Below, in pieces: positions 8,834 to 18,322 of a DNA stretch of 64,000 nt; the stretch's first letter is position 1; every line of letters begins with the position of its first letter. A program made the translations under genes and the position numbers. The DNA lies in contig NZ_JACBJG010000006.1 of assembly GCF_015910535.1 (NCBI RefSeq), forward strand, positions 248,001 through 312,000, in the 5' to 3' direction. Under the pieces are notes generated by a model, which saw only the letters and a list, made by a program, of their open reading frames with translations, made no database searches and was not told the DNA's origin. This stretch comes from Saccharomonospora sp. NB11 (GTDB taxonomy: Bacteria > Actinomycetota > Actinomycetes > Mycobacteriales > Pseudonocardiaceae).

Positions 8834-10003
8834 GTGGACCTCTACGAGTATCAGGCGAAGGAGCTCTTCGCTGCCCACGACGTTCCGGTACTGCCCGGAA
8901 CCGTGGTCGGCGAGGCCGAGGAAGCCCGCCGGGCGGCCGAGGAAATCGGTGGCCAGGTCGTGGTGAAGGCTCAGGTGAAGACAGGTGGCCGTGGTAAGGC
9001 CGGCGGCGTGAAGCTCGCCGGTGACCCGGCCGAGGCGGTGGAGAAGGCCCGAGCGATCCTCGGCCTCGACATCAAGGGACATGTGACGCGTCGGGTGCTG
9101 GTCACGGAGGCGTCTGAGATCGCCGAGGAGTACTACTTCTCGTTCCTGCTCGACCGCGCCAACCGCACCTTCCTGGCCATGGCCTCCGCCGAGGGCGGCA
9201 TGGAGATCGAGCAGCTCGCCGTCGAGCGCCCCGAGGCGCTGGCGAAGGTCCCGGTGAACCCGCTCACCGGTGTCGACCTCGACACGGCGCGCGACATCGT
9301 GACCAAGGCGAACTTCCCCGAAGCCGTTCGGGAGAAGGCCGCCGAGGTGGTCGTCAAGCTGTGGGAGACGTTCGTCGCCGAGGACGCCACCCTGGTCGAG
9401 GTGAACCCGCTGGTGCGGGACCCGAAGGACGAGATCATCGCCCTCGACGGCAAGGTGACGCTCGACGACAACGCGGACTTCCGGCAGCCGAAGCACGCCG
9501 ACTTCGTCGACGTCGAGGCCGAGGACCCGCTGGAGGCCAAGGCCAAGGCCAAGGGCCTCAACTACGTCAAGCTGGACGGCCAGGTGGGCATCATCGGCAA
9601 CGGTGCCGGCCTCGTCATGTCCACGCTGGACGTCGTGGCCTACGCCGGCGAGCGGCACGGCGGGGTGCGTCCCGCGAACTTCCTCGACATCGGTGGCGGT
9701 GCCTCCGCGGAGGTCATGGCCGCCGGTCTCGACGTCATCCTGGGTGACCCCGACGTCAAGAGCGTGTTCGTCAACGTCTTCGGCGGCATCACCGCGTGCG
9801 ACGCGGTGGCCAACGGCATCGTCGAGGCGCTGAAGATCCTGGGCGACGACGCGACCAAGCCGCTGGTCGTGCGGCTCGACGGCAACAACGTCGAGGAGGG
9901 CCGCCGCATCCTCGCCGAGGCGGCGCACCCGCTCGTGACGCTGGTGGACACCATGGACAGCGCGGCCGACAAAGCCGCCGAGTTGGCTTCGGCAGGTGCG
10001 TGA
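8834..10003 (+). CDS. sucC: Succinyl-CoA ligase (ADP-forming), beta subunit
   Basis: The 389-residue protein catalyses, with SucD, the interconversion of succinyl-CoA and succinate coupled to nucleotide phosphorylation in the TCA cycle. It begins [11 protein letters not shown], the classic ATP-grasp N-terminus. It shows [16 protein letters not shown] (nucleotide binding), EVNPL (Mg site) and [12 protein letters not shown] plus [13 protein letters not shown] in the CoA ligase-like domain. GTG at 8834 is the start, with AGGAG about 10 bases upstream. The frame extends further upstream without homologous sequence. sucD follows after 5 bases. Confidence 0.97.
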   Translation: MDLYEYQAKELFAAHDVPVLPGTVVGEAEEARRAAEEIGGQVVVKAQVKTGGRGKAGGVKLAGDPAEAVEKARAILGLDIKGHVTRRVLVTEASEIAEEYYFSFLLDRANRTFLAMASAEGGMEIEQLAVERPEALAKVPVNPLTGVDLDTARDIVTKANFPEAVREKAAEVVVKLWETFVAEDATLVEVNPLVRDPKDEIIALDGKVTLDDNADFRQPKHADFVDVEAEDPLEAKAKAKGLNYVKLDGQVGIIGNGAGLVMSTLDVVAYAGERHGGVRPANFLDIGGGASAEVMAAGLDVILGDPDVKSVFVNVFGGITACDAVANGIVEALKILGDDATKPLVVRLDGNNVEEGRRILAEAAHPLVTLVDTMDSAADKAAELASAGA

Positions 10004-10008
10004 ACAAC

Positions 10009-10896
10009 ATGTCGATCTTTCTGAACAGTGACTCCAAGATCATCGTCCAGGGCCTGACCGGGTCCGAGGGCACGAAGCACGCCACCAAGATGCTGGCGGC
10101 GGGCTCGAACATCGTGGGCGGCGTGAACGCCCGCAAGGCGGGTCAGACCGTCACCATCAACGGCAAGGACCTCACCGTCTTCGGCACGGTCGCCGAGGCC
10201 ATGAAGGAGACGGGCGCCGACGTCAGCGTCATCTTCGTGCCGCCGAAGTTCGCGAAGGACGCGGTCATCGAGGCCATCGACGCCGAGATCCCGCTCGCCG
10301 TCGTGATCACCGAGGGCATCCCGGTGCACGACTCGGCCGTGTTCTGGGCCCACGCGTGCGCCAAGGGCAACAAGACGCGGATCATCGGCCCGAACTGCCC
10401 GGGCATCATCTCGCCGGGACAGTCGAACGCGGGCATCATCCCCGCCGACATCACCGGCCCCGGCCGTATCGGTCTGGTGTCGAAGTCGGGCACCCTGACC
10501 TACCAGATGATGTACGAGCTGCGGGACATCGGTTTCTCCACCGCCATCGGTATCGGCGGTGACCCGATCATCGGCACCACGCACATCGACGCGCTGGAGG
10601 CGTTCCAGGCCGACCCGGAGACCGACCTCATCGTCATGATCGGTGAGATCGGTGGGGACGCCGAGGAGCGTGCCGCCGAGTACATCAAGGCCAACGTCAC
10701 CAAGCCGGTCGTCGGCTACGTCGCCGGGTTCACGGCGCCGGAGGGCAAGACGATGGGCCACGCCGGTGCGATCGTGTCCGGTTCGTCCGGGACCGCGGCG
10801 GCGAAGAAGGAGGCCCTCGAGGCCGCCGGTGTGAAGGTCGGCAAGACCCCCACCGAGACCGCCGAGCTCGCACGCGAGCTGTACAAGGCGCTCTGA
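10009..10896 (+). CDS. sucD: Succinyl-CoA ligase (ADP-forming), alpha subunit
   Basis: The 295-residue subunit carries the CoA-binding Rossmann domain ([15 protein letters not shown]) and the phosphohistidine loop [14 protein letters not shown], whose His is phosphorylated in catalysis. Length is standard. ATG at 10009 gives the conserved [15 protein letters not shown] start. An in-frame GTG at 10000 overlaps the sucC stop and could also be used. Close spacing shows translational coupling with sucC. Two stem-loops follow. Confidence 0.97.
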   Translation: MSIFLNSDSKIIVQGLTGSEGTKHATKMLAAGSNIVGGVNARKAGQTVTINGKDLTVFGTVAEAMKETGADVSVIFVPPKFAKDAVIEAIDAEIPLAVVITEGIPVHDSAVFWAHACAKGNKTRIIGPNCPGIISPGQSNAGIIPADITGPGRIGLVSKSGTLTYQMMYELRDIGFSTAIGIGGDPIIGTTHIDALEAFQADPETDLIVMIGEIGGDAEERAAEYIKANVTKPVVGYVAGFTAPEGKTMGHAGAIVSGSSGTAAAKKEALEAAGVKVGKTPTETAELARELYKAL

Positions 10897-10904
10897 CGCG
10901 CGAC

Positions 10905-10984
10905 ACGGGCGGGCGCGAGTGCGTGTCCCGCCCGTCCACCTCACGGAGAACGGGGCCGGGCACCTGGTGTGCACGGCCCCGTTC
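10905..10984 (+). terminator. Two tandem terminator hairpins after sucCD
   Basis: The first stem is ACGGGCGGG (10905-10913) with CCCGCCCGT (10927-10935). The second is GAACGGGGCCG (10948-10958) with CGGCCCCGTTC (10974-10984). Both are perfect and follow the sucD stop at 10896. Confidence 0.8.
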
Positions 10985-11168
10985 CGCGTCCGGGATGATC
11001 TGTGTAGAAAGAGCACCGGAACAGCGAAACCGCGTGCGCTCACATCGCGTCGAAAGAGTGGGCGGGAGTCGGCACCGTCGATCGGGGGCACAGCCGCGGC
11101 GAGGCGCTGTTGCGGCGGGCGTGCGCCGACCGCGACCCTACGAGCTCGAAGACGACAGGAGAACACGG

Positions 11169-11960
11169 ATGACCTTCCCGAGCGGCACGCCGGGTGGATT
11201 CCCGGGCCAGAGCCCGCAGCAGCCACACCAGCCGTACCCGGGCCCGCAGGCGGCGGGACGGCCTTCGCTGCCGATGCCGAAGATCTTGCTGCTGGTGACC
11301 GGCGGGCTCGGGGTGTTGAACCTCTTCCTCGCCTTCGCCAATTTCACGGGCGGGAGCAGCTTCTACGAGTCGGCGGTCAACTGGGTCCCCGCCCTGTTGT
11401 TCATCGCCGGTGCCGTGGCTGCGGTGAGCTTCCTGCCCGGTGAGTCGAAGCCCGGGGCGTGGCCTGCGGTGCTGTCGCTCGGGACCGTGCTCGTGTTCCT
11501 GTTCACCGTGTTCCACGTCAACAATCTCGCCGTGGGCGGCATCCTCGTGCTGATCTTCGGCATCGCCCAGGCCGGTTGCGCCGTCACCGCGTACCTGCTG
11601 GACGCGGGCATCATCAAGCCGAGCAGCCAGCCGCAGCCGTACGGCCAGAACTACCCGCAGACCGGTGGCTTCGGGCAGCCCGGCCAGCCGGCTCAGTCGG
11701 GACAGTTCGGCGCGCCCGCGCCGCAGCAGCAGGGCCAGCCGGGCCAGCCCGCCGCGCCGGGGACGTCCTCGGAGGGCTCGGGCGGGTTCGCCGCGCCGAC
11801 GAAGTTCGCGCAGCCGGTGCAGCAGCAGCCCACCGCGTACGCCCCGCAACACGGCCAGTTCCTCCAGCAGCCGTCGGGTGAGTCGAACCAGCAGCCCGGA
11901 CAGCCGGGGCAGCCCGGCCAGGCCGGGACGCAGGGCGGTTCGACCGGTTCCAACGCCTGA
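11169..11960 (+). CDS. DUF5336 membrane protein with Gln/Pro/Gly-rich tail
   Basis: The 263-residue product resembles the mycobacterial 34-kDa antigen-like protein (Rv0954 in the syntenic position). Four transmembrane helices span about residues 38-140. A long, low-complexity tail rich in Gln, Pro and Gly (QPGQPGQPGQAG) follows. A Pro/Gln-rich segment also precedes the first helix. ATG at 11169 follows AGGAGA by 8 bases. The Rv0954 homologue has been linked to the divisome, so a role in cell-envelope growth is possible but inferred only from family and position between sucCD and the PerM-like gene. Confidence 0.88.
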   Translation: MTFPSGTPGGFPGQSPQQPHQPYPGPQAAGRPSLPMPKILLLVTGGLGVLNLFLAFANFTGGSSFYESAVNWVPALLFIAGAVAAVSFLPGESKPGAWPAVLSLGTVLVFLFTVFHVNNLAVGGILVLIFGIAQAGCAVTAYLLDAGIIKPSSQPQPYGQNYPQTGGFGQPGQPAQSGQFGAPAPQQQGQPGQPAAPGTSSEGSGGFAAPTKFAQPVQQQPTAYAPQHGQFLQQPSGESNQQPGQPGQPGQAGTQGGSTGSNA

Positions 11961-11976
11961 TCGATGACGTGTCGAG

Positions 11977-12029
11977 GGAGGGTGAGTCCCGTCCCACCGC
12001 CTGAGCGGTGGCGGCGTGGCTCACCCTCC
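11977..12029 (+). terminator. Composite terminator after the DUF5336 gene
   Basis: GGAGGGTGAG (11977-11986) pairs with CTCACCCTCC (12020-12029), and a nested stem CCACCGC (11994-12000) pairs with GCGGTGG (12005-12011). The structure separates the DUF5336 gene from the PerM-like gene. Confidence 0.8.
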
Positions 12030-12059
12030 TGACGTTCTCCGGGTGCGAAGGTGCCCCCC

Positions 12060-13259
12060 ATGGGCAGACCGATCGTGCGCGACCACGAGCTGGGGTTCGA
12101 TCGCATCCGGGTGCTCCTCGGCGTCGCGTTCGGACCGATCGTCATCGGGTACGCCGTGGTCGCGAGCCTGCTCGTGGTGGTGGTCGCGCTCGCGCCGAGG
12201 GCCGACTTCTCCGCCGAGGGTGTCCTCTTCGCCGCCTGTCCCGCGTGGTTGGCCGCCTACCAGGCGCCGCTCGACATCGACGGCGCACCGCTGGGGGTGC
12301 TGCCCCTGCTGCCGACGTTCGCCGTCGTGCTCGCCGTGTTCCGGGCGTCGATGGCGGCGTCGTACCGCCTCGACCATCTCGACGGTGGCCAGGCCGGAGT
12401 CGTGCTCCGCGCGCTGCCGGTGATGGGAGCGGTCGCGGGGGCGCACGCTCTGACAGCCGTCGCCTTCGTCGGCATCTCCGTCGGGACGTCCGTGGAGGCG
12501 CAGTTCCCCGAGGCCATCGTGATGCCCACCGTGGTGTCGGTCGTCGCGGCGCTGGTGGGAGCGGCCACGGCCTCGTCCGACGAGTGGCTGCACCGGCTCG
12601 ATCCCGTGGCCGTGCGAGGCATCCGGGCGGGACTCGTGGCCTTCGGCGTCCTCATGGGGTTGGGCGCGCTCGCCTACGTCGGGGCGACGTTGGCGGCGTG
12701 GTCGACGCTGGAGACGTTGTTCGAGGCCTTCTCCCCGGACCCGGGCAGTGCGGTGGGCATGGTGCTGCTGAGCACCGCGTACGTGCCGAACGCGGCCGTG
12801 CTCGCGGCGAGTGTGCTCACGGGCGGCGGTTTCGTGATCGGGTCGGTGTCGGTGAGCGCGTTCGCGATGGACCCGGGACCGTTGCCCGCGTTGCCCGTCC
12901 TCGCCGGGTTGCCCGCGGAGTACGGGTCGTGGTGGCCGCTGCTGCTGGTGTTGCCTCTCGCGCTCGGAGCCGCCGTGGGGTGGTCGCTGCGGGACGTCGA
13001 CGAGCGCGTGGTCGTGCGGCTGCGCGCGGTGCTCGTGGCGGGCGTGGTGTGCGGGTTCTGCGCGCTGGTGGTGGCCGCCGTCACGGGCGGAGAGCTCGGG
13101 GGCGGTGCCTACGATCCCGTCTCGGTGCGTGCCGAGGTGTTCTCCCTCACGGCCTTCGCCTTCGTGGCGGGGCCCGGTGCCGTGGTTGCGTGGTTGACCG
13201 GCGCGAAGTCCGATTCGCGGCGTACCCCTCGGAAGCGGCAGCGGGCACGACGCCCTTAG
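12060..13259 (+). CDS. PerM-like polytopic membrane protein (DUF6350)
   Basis: The 399-residue integral membrane protein has about nine to ten helices and short loops. It matches in position and character the M. tuberculosis divisome-associated protein PerM (Rv0955), just upstream of purN and purH. PerM is known to stabilise FtsB and support division in mycobacteria, but that role is only inferred here. ATG at 12060 is preferred over GTG at 12051 because AAGG lies 8 bases upstream. The C-terminal tail is strongly basic (RRTPRKRQRARRP). Confidence 0.85.
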   Translation: MGRPIVRDHELGFDRIRVLLGVAFGPIVIGYAVVASLLVVVVALAPRADFSAEGVLFAACPAWLAAYQAPLDIDGAPLGVLPLLPTFAVVLAVFRASMAASYRLDHLDGGQAGVVLRALPVMGAVAGAHALTAVAFVGISVGTSVEAQFPEAIVMPTVVSVVAALVGAATASSDEWLHRLDPVAVRGIRAGLVAFGVLMGLGALAYVGATLAAWSTLETLFEAFSPDPGSAVGMVLLSTAYVPNAAVLAASVLTGGGFVIGSVSVSAFAMDPGPLPALPVLAGLPAEYGSWWPLLLVLPLALGAAVGWSLRDVDERVVVRLRAVLVAGVVCGFCALVVAAVTGGELGGGAYDPVSVRAEVFSLTAFAFVAGPGAVVAWLTGAKSDSRRTPRKRQRARRP

Positions 13260-13319
13260 GGTTGGTGGCACCAGCTCAGTAGCCGTGCGCGCGGCGCACG
13301 CCCCGGTGAGGAGATCCCA

Positions 13320-13949
13320 CTGGCTATCCGTTTGCGACTTCCGGCACGGGCGAGGACGGTGGTGCTCGCCTCGGGTTCGGGGACCCTGCTGCAGGCCGTG
13401 CTCGACGCGGCGACCGAGGACTCCTACCCGGCGGAGGTCGTGGCCGTCGGGACCGACCGCACGGGGGTGCAGGCGCTCACCAGGGCGGAACGTTCGGGAG
13501 TGCCGACGTTCACCGTGAAGATGAGCGACCACCCCGACCGGGCGGCCTGGGACAAGGCCCTCACCGAGGCCGTCGCCGCCTACCGGCCCGACCTCGTCGT
13601 CTCGGCCGGATTCCTCAAGATCCTCGGGCCGGAGTTCCTGGCTCGCTTCCCACATCGGGTCATCAACACCCATCCGGCGCTGTTGCCCGCCTTCCCGGGT
13701 ATTCGGGCGGTGGCCGACGCGTTGGAACTCGGCGTCAAGGTGACCGGGTCGACGGTGCACTTCGTGGACGCCGGTGTGGACACCGGGCCGATCATCGCGC
13801 AGGAGGCCGTGGTCGTCGAGCCCGAGGACGACGAAGCGACGTTGCACGAGCGCATCAAGGCCACCGAACGCAGGCTGCTCGTCGACGTCATCGCGAAACT
13901 GGGCCGTGCGGGGTGCACGGTGGACGGACGAAAGGTGAGGTTCTCGTGA
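13320..13949 (+). CDS. purN: Phosphoribosylglycinamide formyltransferase
   Basis: This enzyme transfers a formyl group from 10-formyl-THF to GAR, the third step of purine synthesis. The formyltransferase core shows [13 protein letters not shown], the catalytic Asn-x-His in [14 protein letters not shown] and the Asp in [11 protein letters not shown]. The start is unusual: GAGGAG (13308-13313) is 6 bases before CTG at 13320, whereas the nearest conventional start, TTG at 13332, is 18 bases from that site. CTG at 13320 is therefore given (209 residues); 13332 is the conservative alternative (205 residues). The stop overlaps the purH start by four bases (GTGA). Confidence 0.93.
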   Translation: MAIRLRLPARARTVVLASGSGTLLQAVLDAATEDSYPAEVVAVGTDRTGVQALTRAERSGVPTFTVKMSDHPDRAAWDKALTEAVAAYRPDLVVSAGFLKILGPEFLARFPHRVINTHPALLPAFPGIRAVADALELGVKVTGSTVHFVDAGVDTGPIIAQEAVVVEPEDDEATLHERIKATERRLLVDVIAKLGRAGCTVDGRKVRFS

Positions 13950-15529
13950 GCGAGCAGACCCCGATGGCGGGACAGCGGCCCGTACGACGTGCGTTGATCG
14001 GCGTGTCCGACAAGCGAGGCCTGCTCGAACTCGCGACGGGGTTGCACGCGGCCGGGGTGGAGATCGTCTCCACGGGCGGAACGGCGAAGGTCATCGCCGA
14101 CGCCGGTGTGCCGGTGACCCCCGTCGAGCAGGTGACGGGTTTCCCCGAGTCGTTCGACGGCCGCGTCAAGACGCTGCACCCGAGGGTGCACGCCGGGTTG
14201 CTCGCCGACACGACCCGGGAGGAGCACCGTGAGCAGTTGCGGTCGCTCGACATCCTGCCGTTCGACCTGCTCGTCGTGAACCTCTACCCGTTCCAGAGCA
14301 CGGTCGCGTCGGGTGCCGGGTTCGACGAGTGCGTCGAGAACATCGACATCGGCGGCCCCGCCATGGTGCGTGCCGCGGCGAAGAACCACGCGAGTGTCGC
14401 CGTGGTGGTGGACCCGGAGCGTTACGACTGGGTGCTGGAGCGGGTGCGCGACGGCGGCTTCGCCCTCGACGAGCGGCGGCGGCTCGCCGCGGCGGCGTTC
14501 GCGCACACGGCGGCCTACGACACCGCGGTGGCCTCGTGGTTCGCGGAGTCCTACGCGCCCGACGCCGAGGCCGCCGAGAGCGGTTTCCCCGACTTCCTCG
14601 GCGGGAGCTGGCAGCGGCACGCCGTCCTGCGCTACGGCGAGAACCCTCACCAGAAGGCCGCGATCTACCGGGGTTCCGAGCCCTCCGGGCTCGCCTTCGC
14701 CGAGCAGTTGCACGGCAAGGAGATGTCCTACAACAACTACGTCGACACCGACGCGGCGCGGCGGGCGGCGTTCGACTTCTCCGAGCCGGCCGTGGCGATC
14801 ATCAAGCACGCCAACCCGTGCGGGATCGCCGTCGGTGGGGACATCGCCGAGGCGCACCGCAAGGCGCACGCCTGCGACCCGGTGTCGGCCTACGGCGGGG
14901 TCATCGCGGCCAACCGGCAGGTCACGGTGGAGCTCGCGGAGCAGATCGCCGACGTGTTCACCGAGGTGGTGCTCGCGCCCGGGTTCGACGACGACGCGCT
15001 GGACGTGTTGACGCGGAAGAAGAACATCCGGTTGCTGCGCCTGCCGGAGCAGGCGTGGGCCGAGACCACCGAGCTGCGGCCGATCTCGGGCGGGGTGCTC
15101 GTCCAGACCGCCGACCGGATCGACGCCGAGGGCGACGACCCGGCCAACTGGACGCTCGCCACCGGCGAGGCCGTGGACGACGCCACCCTGGCCGACCTGG
15201 CCTTCGCGTGGCGGGCGATCAGGGCGGTGAAGTCGAACGCCATCCTGCTCGCGCACGAGCAGGCCACGGTGGGGGTCGGCATGGGCCAGGTGAACCGGGT
15301 CGACTCTGCCCGGCTGGCGGTGAGCAGGGCCGGGGACCGGGCGAAGGGTGCCGTGGCTGCTTCGGACGCGTTCTTCCCGTTCCCCGACGGTCTCGAAGTG
15401 CTGCTGGAGGCCGGCGTGCGTGCGGTGGTCCAGCCCGGTGGGTCCGTGCGGGACGCCGAGGTGATCGCCGCGGCGGAGACCGTGGGCGCCACCGTGTACT
15501 TCACCGGGACCCGTCACTTCACCCACTGA
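13946..15529 (+). CDS. purH: Bifunctional AICAR formyltransferase/IMP cyclohydrolase
   Basis: The 527-residue protein performs the last two steps of IMP synthesis. An N-terminal MGS-like cyclohydrolase domain ([32 protein letters not shown]) precedes the AICAR transformylase domain ([21 protein letters not shown], and the VKSNAIL and DAFFPF motifs). GTG at 13946 overlaps the purN stop and has AAAGGTGAGG 5 bases upstream. The pair is a translationally coupled operon. Confidence 0.97.
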   Translation: MSEQTPMAGQRPVRRALIGVSDKRGLLELATGLHAAGVEIVSTGGTAKVIADAGVPVTPVEQVTGFPESFDGRVKTLHPRVHAGLLADTTREEHREQLRSLDILPFDLLVVNLYPFQSTVASGAGFDECVENIDIGGPAMVRAAAKNHASVAVVVDPERYDWVLERVRDGGFALDERRRLAAAAFAHTAAYDTAVASWFAESYAPDAEAAESGFPDFLGGSWQRHAVLRYGENPHQKAAIYRGSEPSGLAFAEQLHGKEMSYNNYVDTDAARRAAFDFSEPAVAIIKHANPCGIAVGGDIAEAHRKAHACDPVSAYGGVIAANRQVTVELAEQIADVFTEVVLAPGFDDDALDVLTRKKNIRLLRLPEQAWAETTELRPISGGVLVQTADRIDAEGDDPANWTLATGEAVDDATLADLAFAWRAIRAVKSNAILLAHEQATVGVGMGQVNRVDSARLAVSRAGDRAKGAVAASDAFFPFPDGLEVLLEAGVRAVVQPGGSVRDAEVIAAAETVGATVYFTGTRHFTH

Positions 15530-15541
15530 GTCACGTTCTCG

Positions 15542-15582
15542 CCGCCGGTGCGTCACGGGTCTCGGCCCGGGCGCACCGGCGG
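15542..15582 (+). terminator. Terminator after purH
   Basis: An 11-bp perfect stem, CCGCCGGTGCG (15542-15552) with CGCACCGGCGG (15572-15582), lies 12 bases after the purH stop. Confidence 0.75.
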
Positions 15583-15702
15583 TGTCGTGTTCGCCCCCGG
15601 CCGTGAGCGCCGGTGCGGCTCCTCGGGGCGTCGAGGTGGTCGCGCTGTGTCGTCGGGGGCCATGAGCTGCGCGTTCTGCGTCACTCGACCCGGTGCTGTT
15701 GC

Positions 15703-15731
15703 TTGACAGGGGTGGGGTGTCGACGTTTACT
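15703..15731 (+). promoter_or_regulatory. Promoter of the imuA'-imuB-dnaE2 operon
   Basis: A perfect -35 box TTGACA (15703-15708) is followed by a 17-base spacer and a -10 box TTTACT (15726-15731, four of six consensus). The LexA box begins 8 bases downstream, over the expected transcription start. Confidence 0.75.
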
Positions 15732-15738
15732 GAGGCTG

Positions 15739-15754
15739 TCGAACGTGTGTTCGA
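15739..15754. promoter_or_regulatory. SOS box (LexA operator)
   Basis: TCGAAC-GTGT-GTTCGA is a perfect palindrome matching the actinobacterial and Bacillus-type SOS box. It covers the predicted start of transcription of the mutagenesis operon, so LexA should block initiation until DNA damage. Confidence 0.92.
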
Positions 15755-15838
15755 TTGCCGTCTTCCCCGCGGCGCGTCCCGCGCACGTCGATCCTGCGTT
15801 CGACGTGCGCGAATTCGGTGTGAGGGGAGGTGACGTCG

Positions 15839-16627
15839 ATGCGACCGTCGGGAGTCGAGCCGCATGCGGGCTCGGTGACTCCGATCCGGCCGGAGCGGAC
15901 TGGTGCGTCCAGGGGCGCCGTCGCGCGGCTGGCGGCACTGCCCGGGGTGAGCACGGCCAGTGCGGTGGCCGAGGCCGCCGAGCATGCGAAGGCGGCGGGG
16001 CAGGTGCTGCCCGTGGCGTCTCCGCTCGCCGGGTTGCTGCCTCGCGAGGGCCTGAGGAGAGGCAGCACCGTGGCGGTCCGGGGCTCGACGTCCCTGCTGC
16101 TCGCCCTTCTCGCCGAGGCGACGGCGCGGGGTTCCTGGGCGGCGGTGGTGGGCGTGCCCGGGCTGGGCCTGGTGGCCGCCGAGGAACTGGGGGTGGAGTT
16201 GTCCCGGCTCGCGCTGGTTCCCCATCCCGGCGCGGAGTTCCCCGCGGTCACCGCCGCCCTGCTCGACGGGCTCGATCTCGTGGCGGCACGCCCTCCCGCC
16301 GGCCCGGGGAGCGAGACGCTCGCGCGACGGCTGTCGGCGCGGGCGCGGCAACGCGGTTCGGTGCTGCTCTCCCTCGGGGCGTGGCCGGGCGCGGAGGTCG
16401 AGCTGCGGTGTCGGACGATCCGATGGACTGGTACCGAGGACGGCCACGCTCACCTGCGCGAACGCGAGGTCGTGGTGGAGGCGACGGGGCGGGCGGCACT
16501 GGCTCGGCCGGTGCAGGCCACGCTCCTGCTGCCGGGGTCGAACGGCGGGGTGGGGGCACCGGACGTCGTTCTTCCCGCCACACGGTCGTCCGTCTCGCCG
16601 AGCCCGGTGCGGGAGGTCGCGGGATGA
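15839..16627 (+). CDS. imuA': ImuA' accessory protein of the SOS mutasome
   Basis: The 262-residue RecA-like, motif-poor protein lies first in a three-gene imuA'-imuB-dnaE2 operon. In mycobacteria (Rv3395c) it bridges the mutasome. Residues 40-180 keep a degraded RecA-like core (VLPVASPLAGLLPREGLRRGSTVAVRG, then ALLAEATARGSWAAVVGVPGLGLVAAEELGVELSRLALVP) without a true Walker A lysine. ATG at 15839 has GGGGAGG 8 bases upstream; the GTG at 15830 would overlap that site. The imuB ATG overlaps its stop (ATGA). Confidence 0.85.
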   Translation: MRPSGVEPHAGSVTPIRPERTGASRGAVARLAALPGVSTASAVAEAAEHAKAAGQVLPVASPLAGLLPREGLRRGSTVAVRGSTSLLLALLAEATARGSWAAVVGVPGLGLVAAEELGVELSRLALVPHPGAEFPAVTAALLDGLDLVAARPPAGPGSETLARRLSARARQRGSVLLSLGAWPGAEVELRCRTIRWTGTEDGHAHLREREVVVEATGRAALARPVQATLLLPGSNGGVGAPDVVLPATRSSVSPSPVREVAG

Positions 16628-18234
16628 CTCCTCGGTCGACTCCCGCACGTCGGGTGGTGGTGTGGTGCCCGGACTGGCCGGTGGTGGCCGCCTGTGCCTC
16701 GGCACGGCTGTCGGTCCACGATCCGGCCGCCGTGTTCGTCGGTAACCGCGTCGTCTCGTGTTCGCCCGCCGCGCACACGGCCGGGGTCACCCGGGGGATG
16801 CGTCGCAGAGAGGCGCAGGCGCGGTGCCCCGAGCTCGCGGTGTTCGCCGCGGACGAGGACCGCGACGCGCGACTGTTCGAGTCGGTCGCCGGGGCGGTGG
16901 AGGAACTCGTGGTCGGCGTCGAGGTCGTACGACCCGGGATCGTGGCCGTCCCCGTCGGCGGAGCCACGGCGTACTTCGGCGGGGAGCTGCCGTTGGCCGA
17001 GCAGCTCATCGACCACGTCGCCGTCCGCGCCGGGGTGGAATGCCAGATCGGTATCGCGGACGGCCTGTTCGCGGCGATGTTGGCGGCTCGGCGCGGCGTC
17101 GTGGTCGAACCCGGAGGCTCGCCCGCGTTCCTGGCGCCGTGGAGCGTCACCGAGCTCGACCAGCCGGACGCGGACCGGGCGGAGCTGGTGGATCTGCTGC
17201 GCAGACTCGGTCTCCGCACGCTGGGGGCGTTCGCGAAACTCGCCGAGCGCGAGGTGACCGCCCGGTTCGGGCGTGCCGGATTGGTGGCCCACAGGCTGGC
17301 GCGGGGACAGGACGAGCGACCACCGTTCCGGCGGACGCCGCCTCCTGAGTTGGAGCTCGTCGAGTCGTTCGAGCACGCGTTGGATCGGGTGGACACGGCG
17401 GCCTTCGCCGCGAGGACGCTCGCGACGCGGTTCCATGCCGGCCTCGCCTCACGCGGGTTGGCCTGTACCCGGCTCGGCATCTACGCCACCACGGAGAAAG
17501 GCGAGGAGCTGGGCCGGGTCTGGCGCTGTGCCGAGCCGCTCACGGCCGATGGGGTGGCCGACCGCGTGCGCTGGCAGTTCGAGGGGTGGCTGCGGACGGG
17601 GAAGGGAACGCGCCCCACCGCCGGGGTGCGGCTGCTGCGCCTGGTGCCCGAGGAGGTCGTGGAGGGCGAGTCGCTGCAGCTCGGGTTGTGGGCGGGCGGG
17701 GGCTCCGCCGAGCACACCCCGGAGTCCGATCGTGCGGGCAGAGCGCTGGTCCACGTGCAGGGGCTGCTCGGTCCGGAGAGCGTCTGCACCGCAGTGCTGG
17801 AGGGCGGCCGTGGGCCGGGGGAGCGGGTGCGGTTGGTCCCCTGGGGCGAACGCCGGACACCTTCCGCAGGGCACGACGCTCCGTGGCCGGGCCGGATTCC
17901 GGCTCCCTCCCCGACGATCGTCCCCGCTTCGGCTCCGTCCGCTGTCGTCACGGGTGTCGACGGGGCGCAGGTCGGGGTCACGGACCGCAACGAGGCGACG
18001 TCCGCACCGGCGTGGGTGGCCGTGGCCGACGGTCGGCCTCGCAGGGTGGTCGGTTGGGCGGGGCCCTGGGTCGTGCAGGCGCGTTGGTGGGCACCCGACG
18101 GCACGGGGACGCACGCCCGGCTGCAGGTGGTGCTGGAGGACGAGCGGGGTGAGGCCGTGGACGCGTTGCTGCTGCGGTGGGACGCCGAGCCCCGTGATGG
18201 TCCGAAGTGGAGTGTCGAGGGGGTGTACGACTAG
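16624..18234 (+). CDS. imuB: ImuB, catalytically degenerate Y-family polymerase-like protein
   Basis: The 536-residue protein resembles DinB-type polymerases but has lost catalytic acids. The first palm motif reads VVVWCPDWPVV, and the usual SxDE segment reads VRPGIVAVPVGG. ImuB acts as a hub that brings DnaE2 to the sliding clamp. A clamp-binding motif QLGLW is visible at about residues 352-356. The C-terminal region (about 450-536) is a separate small domain also seen in ImuB proteins. It overlaps imuA' by four bases and is followed by dnaE2 after 88 bases. Confidence 0.92.
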   Translation: MTPRSTPARRVVVWCPDWPVVAACASARLSVHDPAAVFVGNRVVSCSPAAHTAGVTRGMRRREAQARCPELAVFAADEDRDARLFESVAGAVEELVVGVEVVRPGIVAVPVGGATAYFGGELPLAEQLIDHVAVRAGVECQIGIADGLFAAMLAARRGVVVEPGGSPAFLAPWSVTELDQPDADRAELVDLLRRLGLRTLGAFAKLAEREVTARFGRAGLVAHRLARGQDERPPFRRTPPPELELVESFEHALDRVDTAAFAARTLATRFHAGLASRGLACTRLGIYATTEKGEELGRVWRCAEPLTADGVADRVRWQFEGWLRTGKGTRPTAGVRLLRLVPEEVVEGESLQLGLWAGGGSAEHTPESDRAGRALVHVQGLLGPESVCTAVLEGGRGPGERVRLVPWGERRTPSAGHDAPWPGRIPAPSPTIVPASAPSAVVTGVDGAQVGVTDRNEATSAPAWVAVADGRPRRVVGWAGPWVVQARWWAPDGTGTHARLQVVLEDERGEAVDALLLRWDAEPRDGPKWSVEGVYD

Positions 18235-18322
18235 CGGACGCCGACGGGCATCGGGACGACCGGGGACACCGTCCGGGAGGGGCGGAGCTTCGGGGAGCGA
18301 CGAGGTGAGGACGCGGTAGGAG

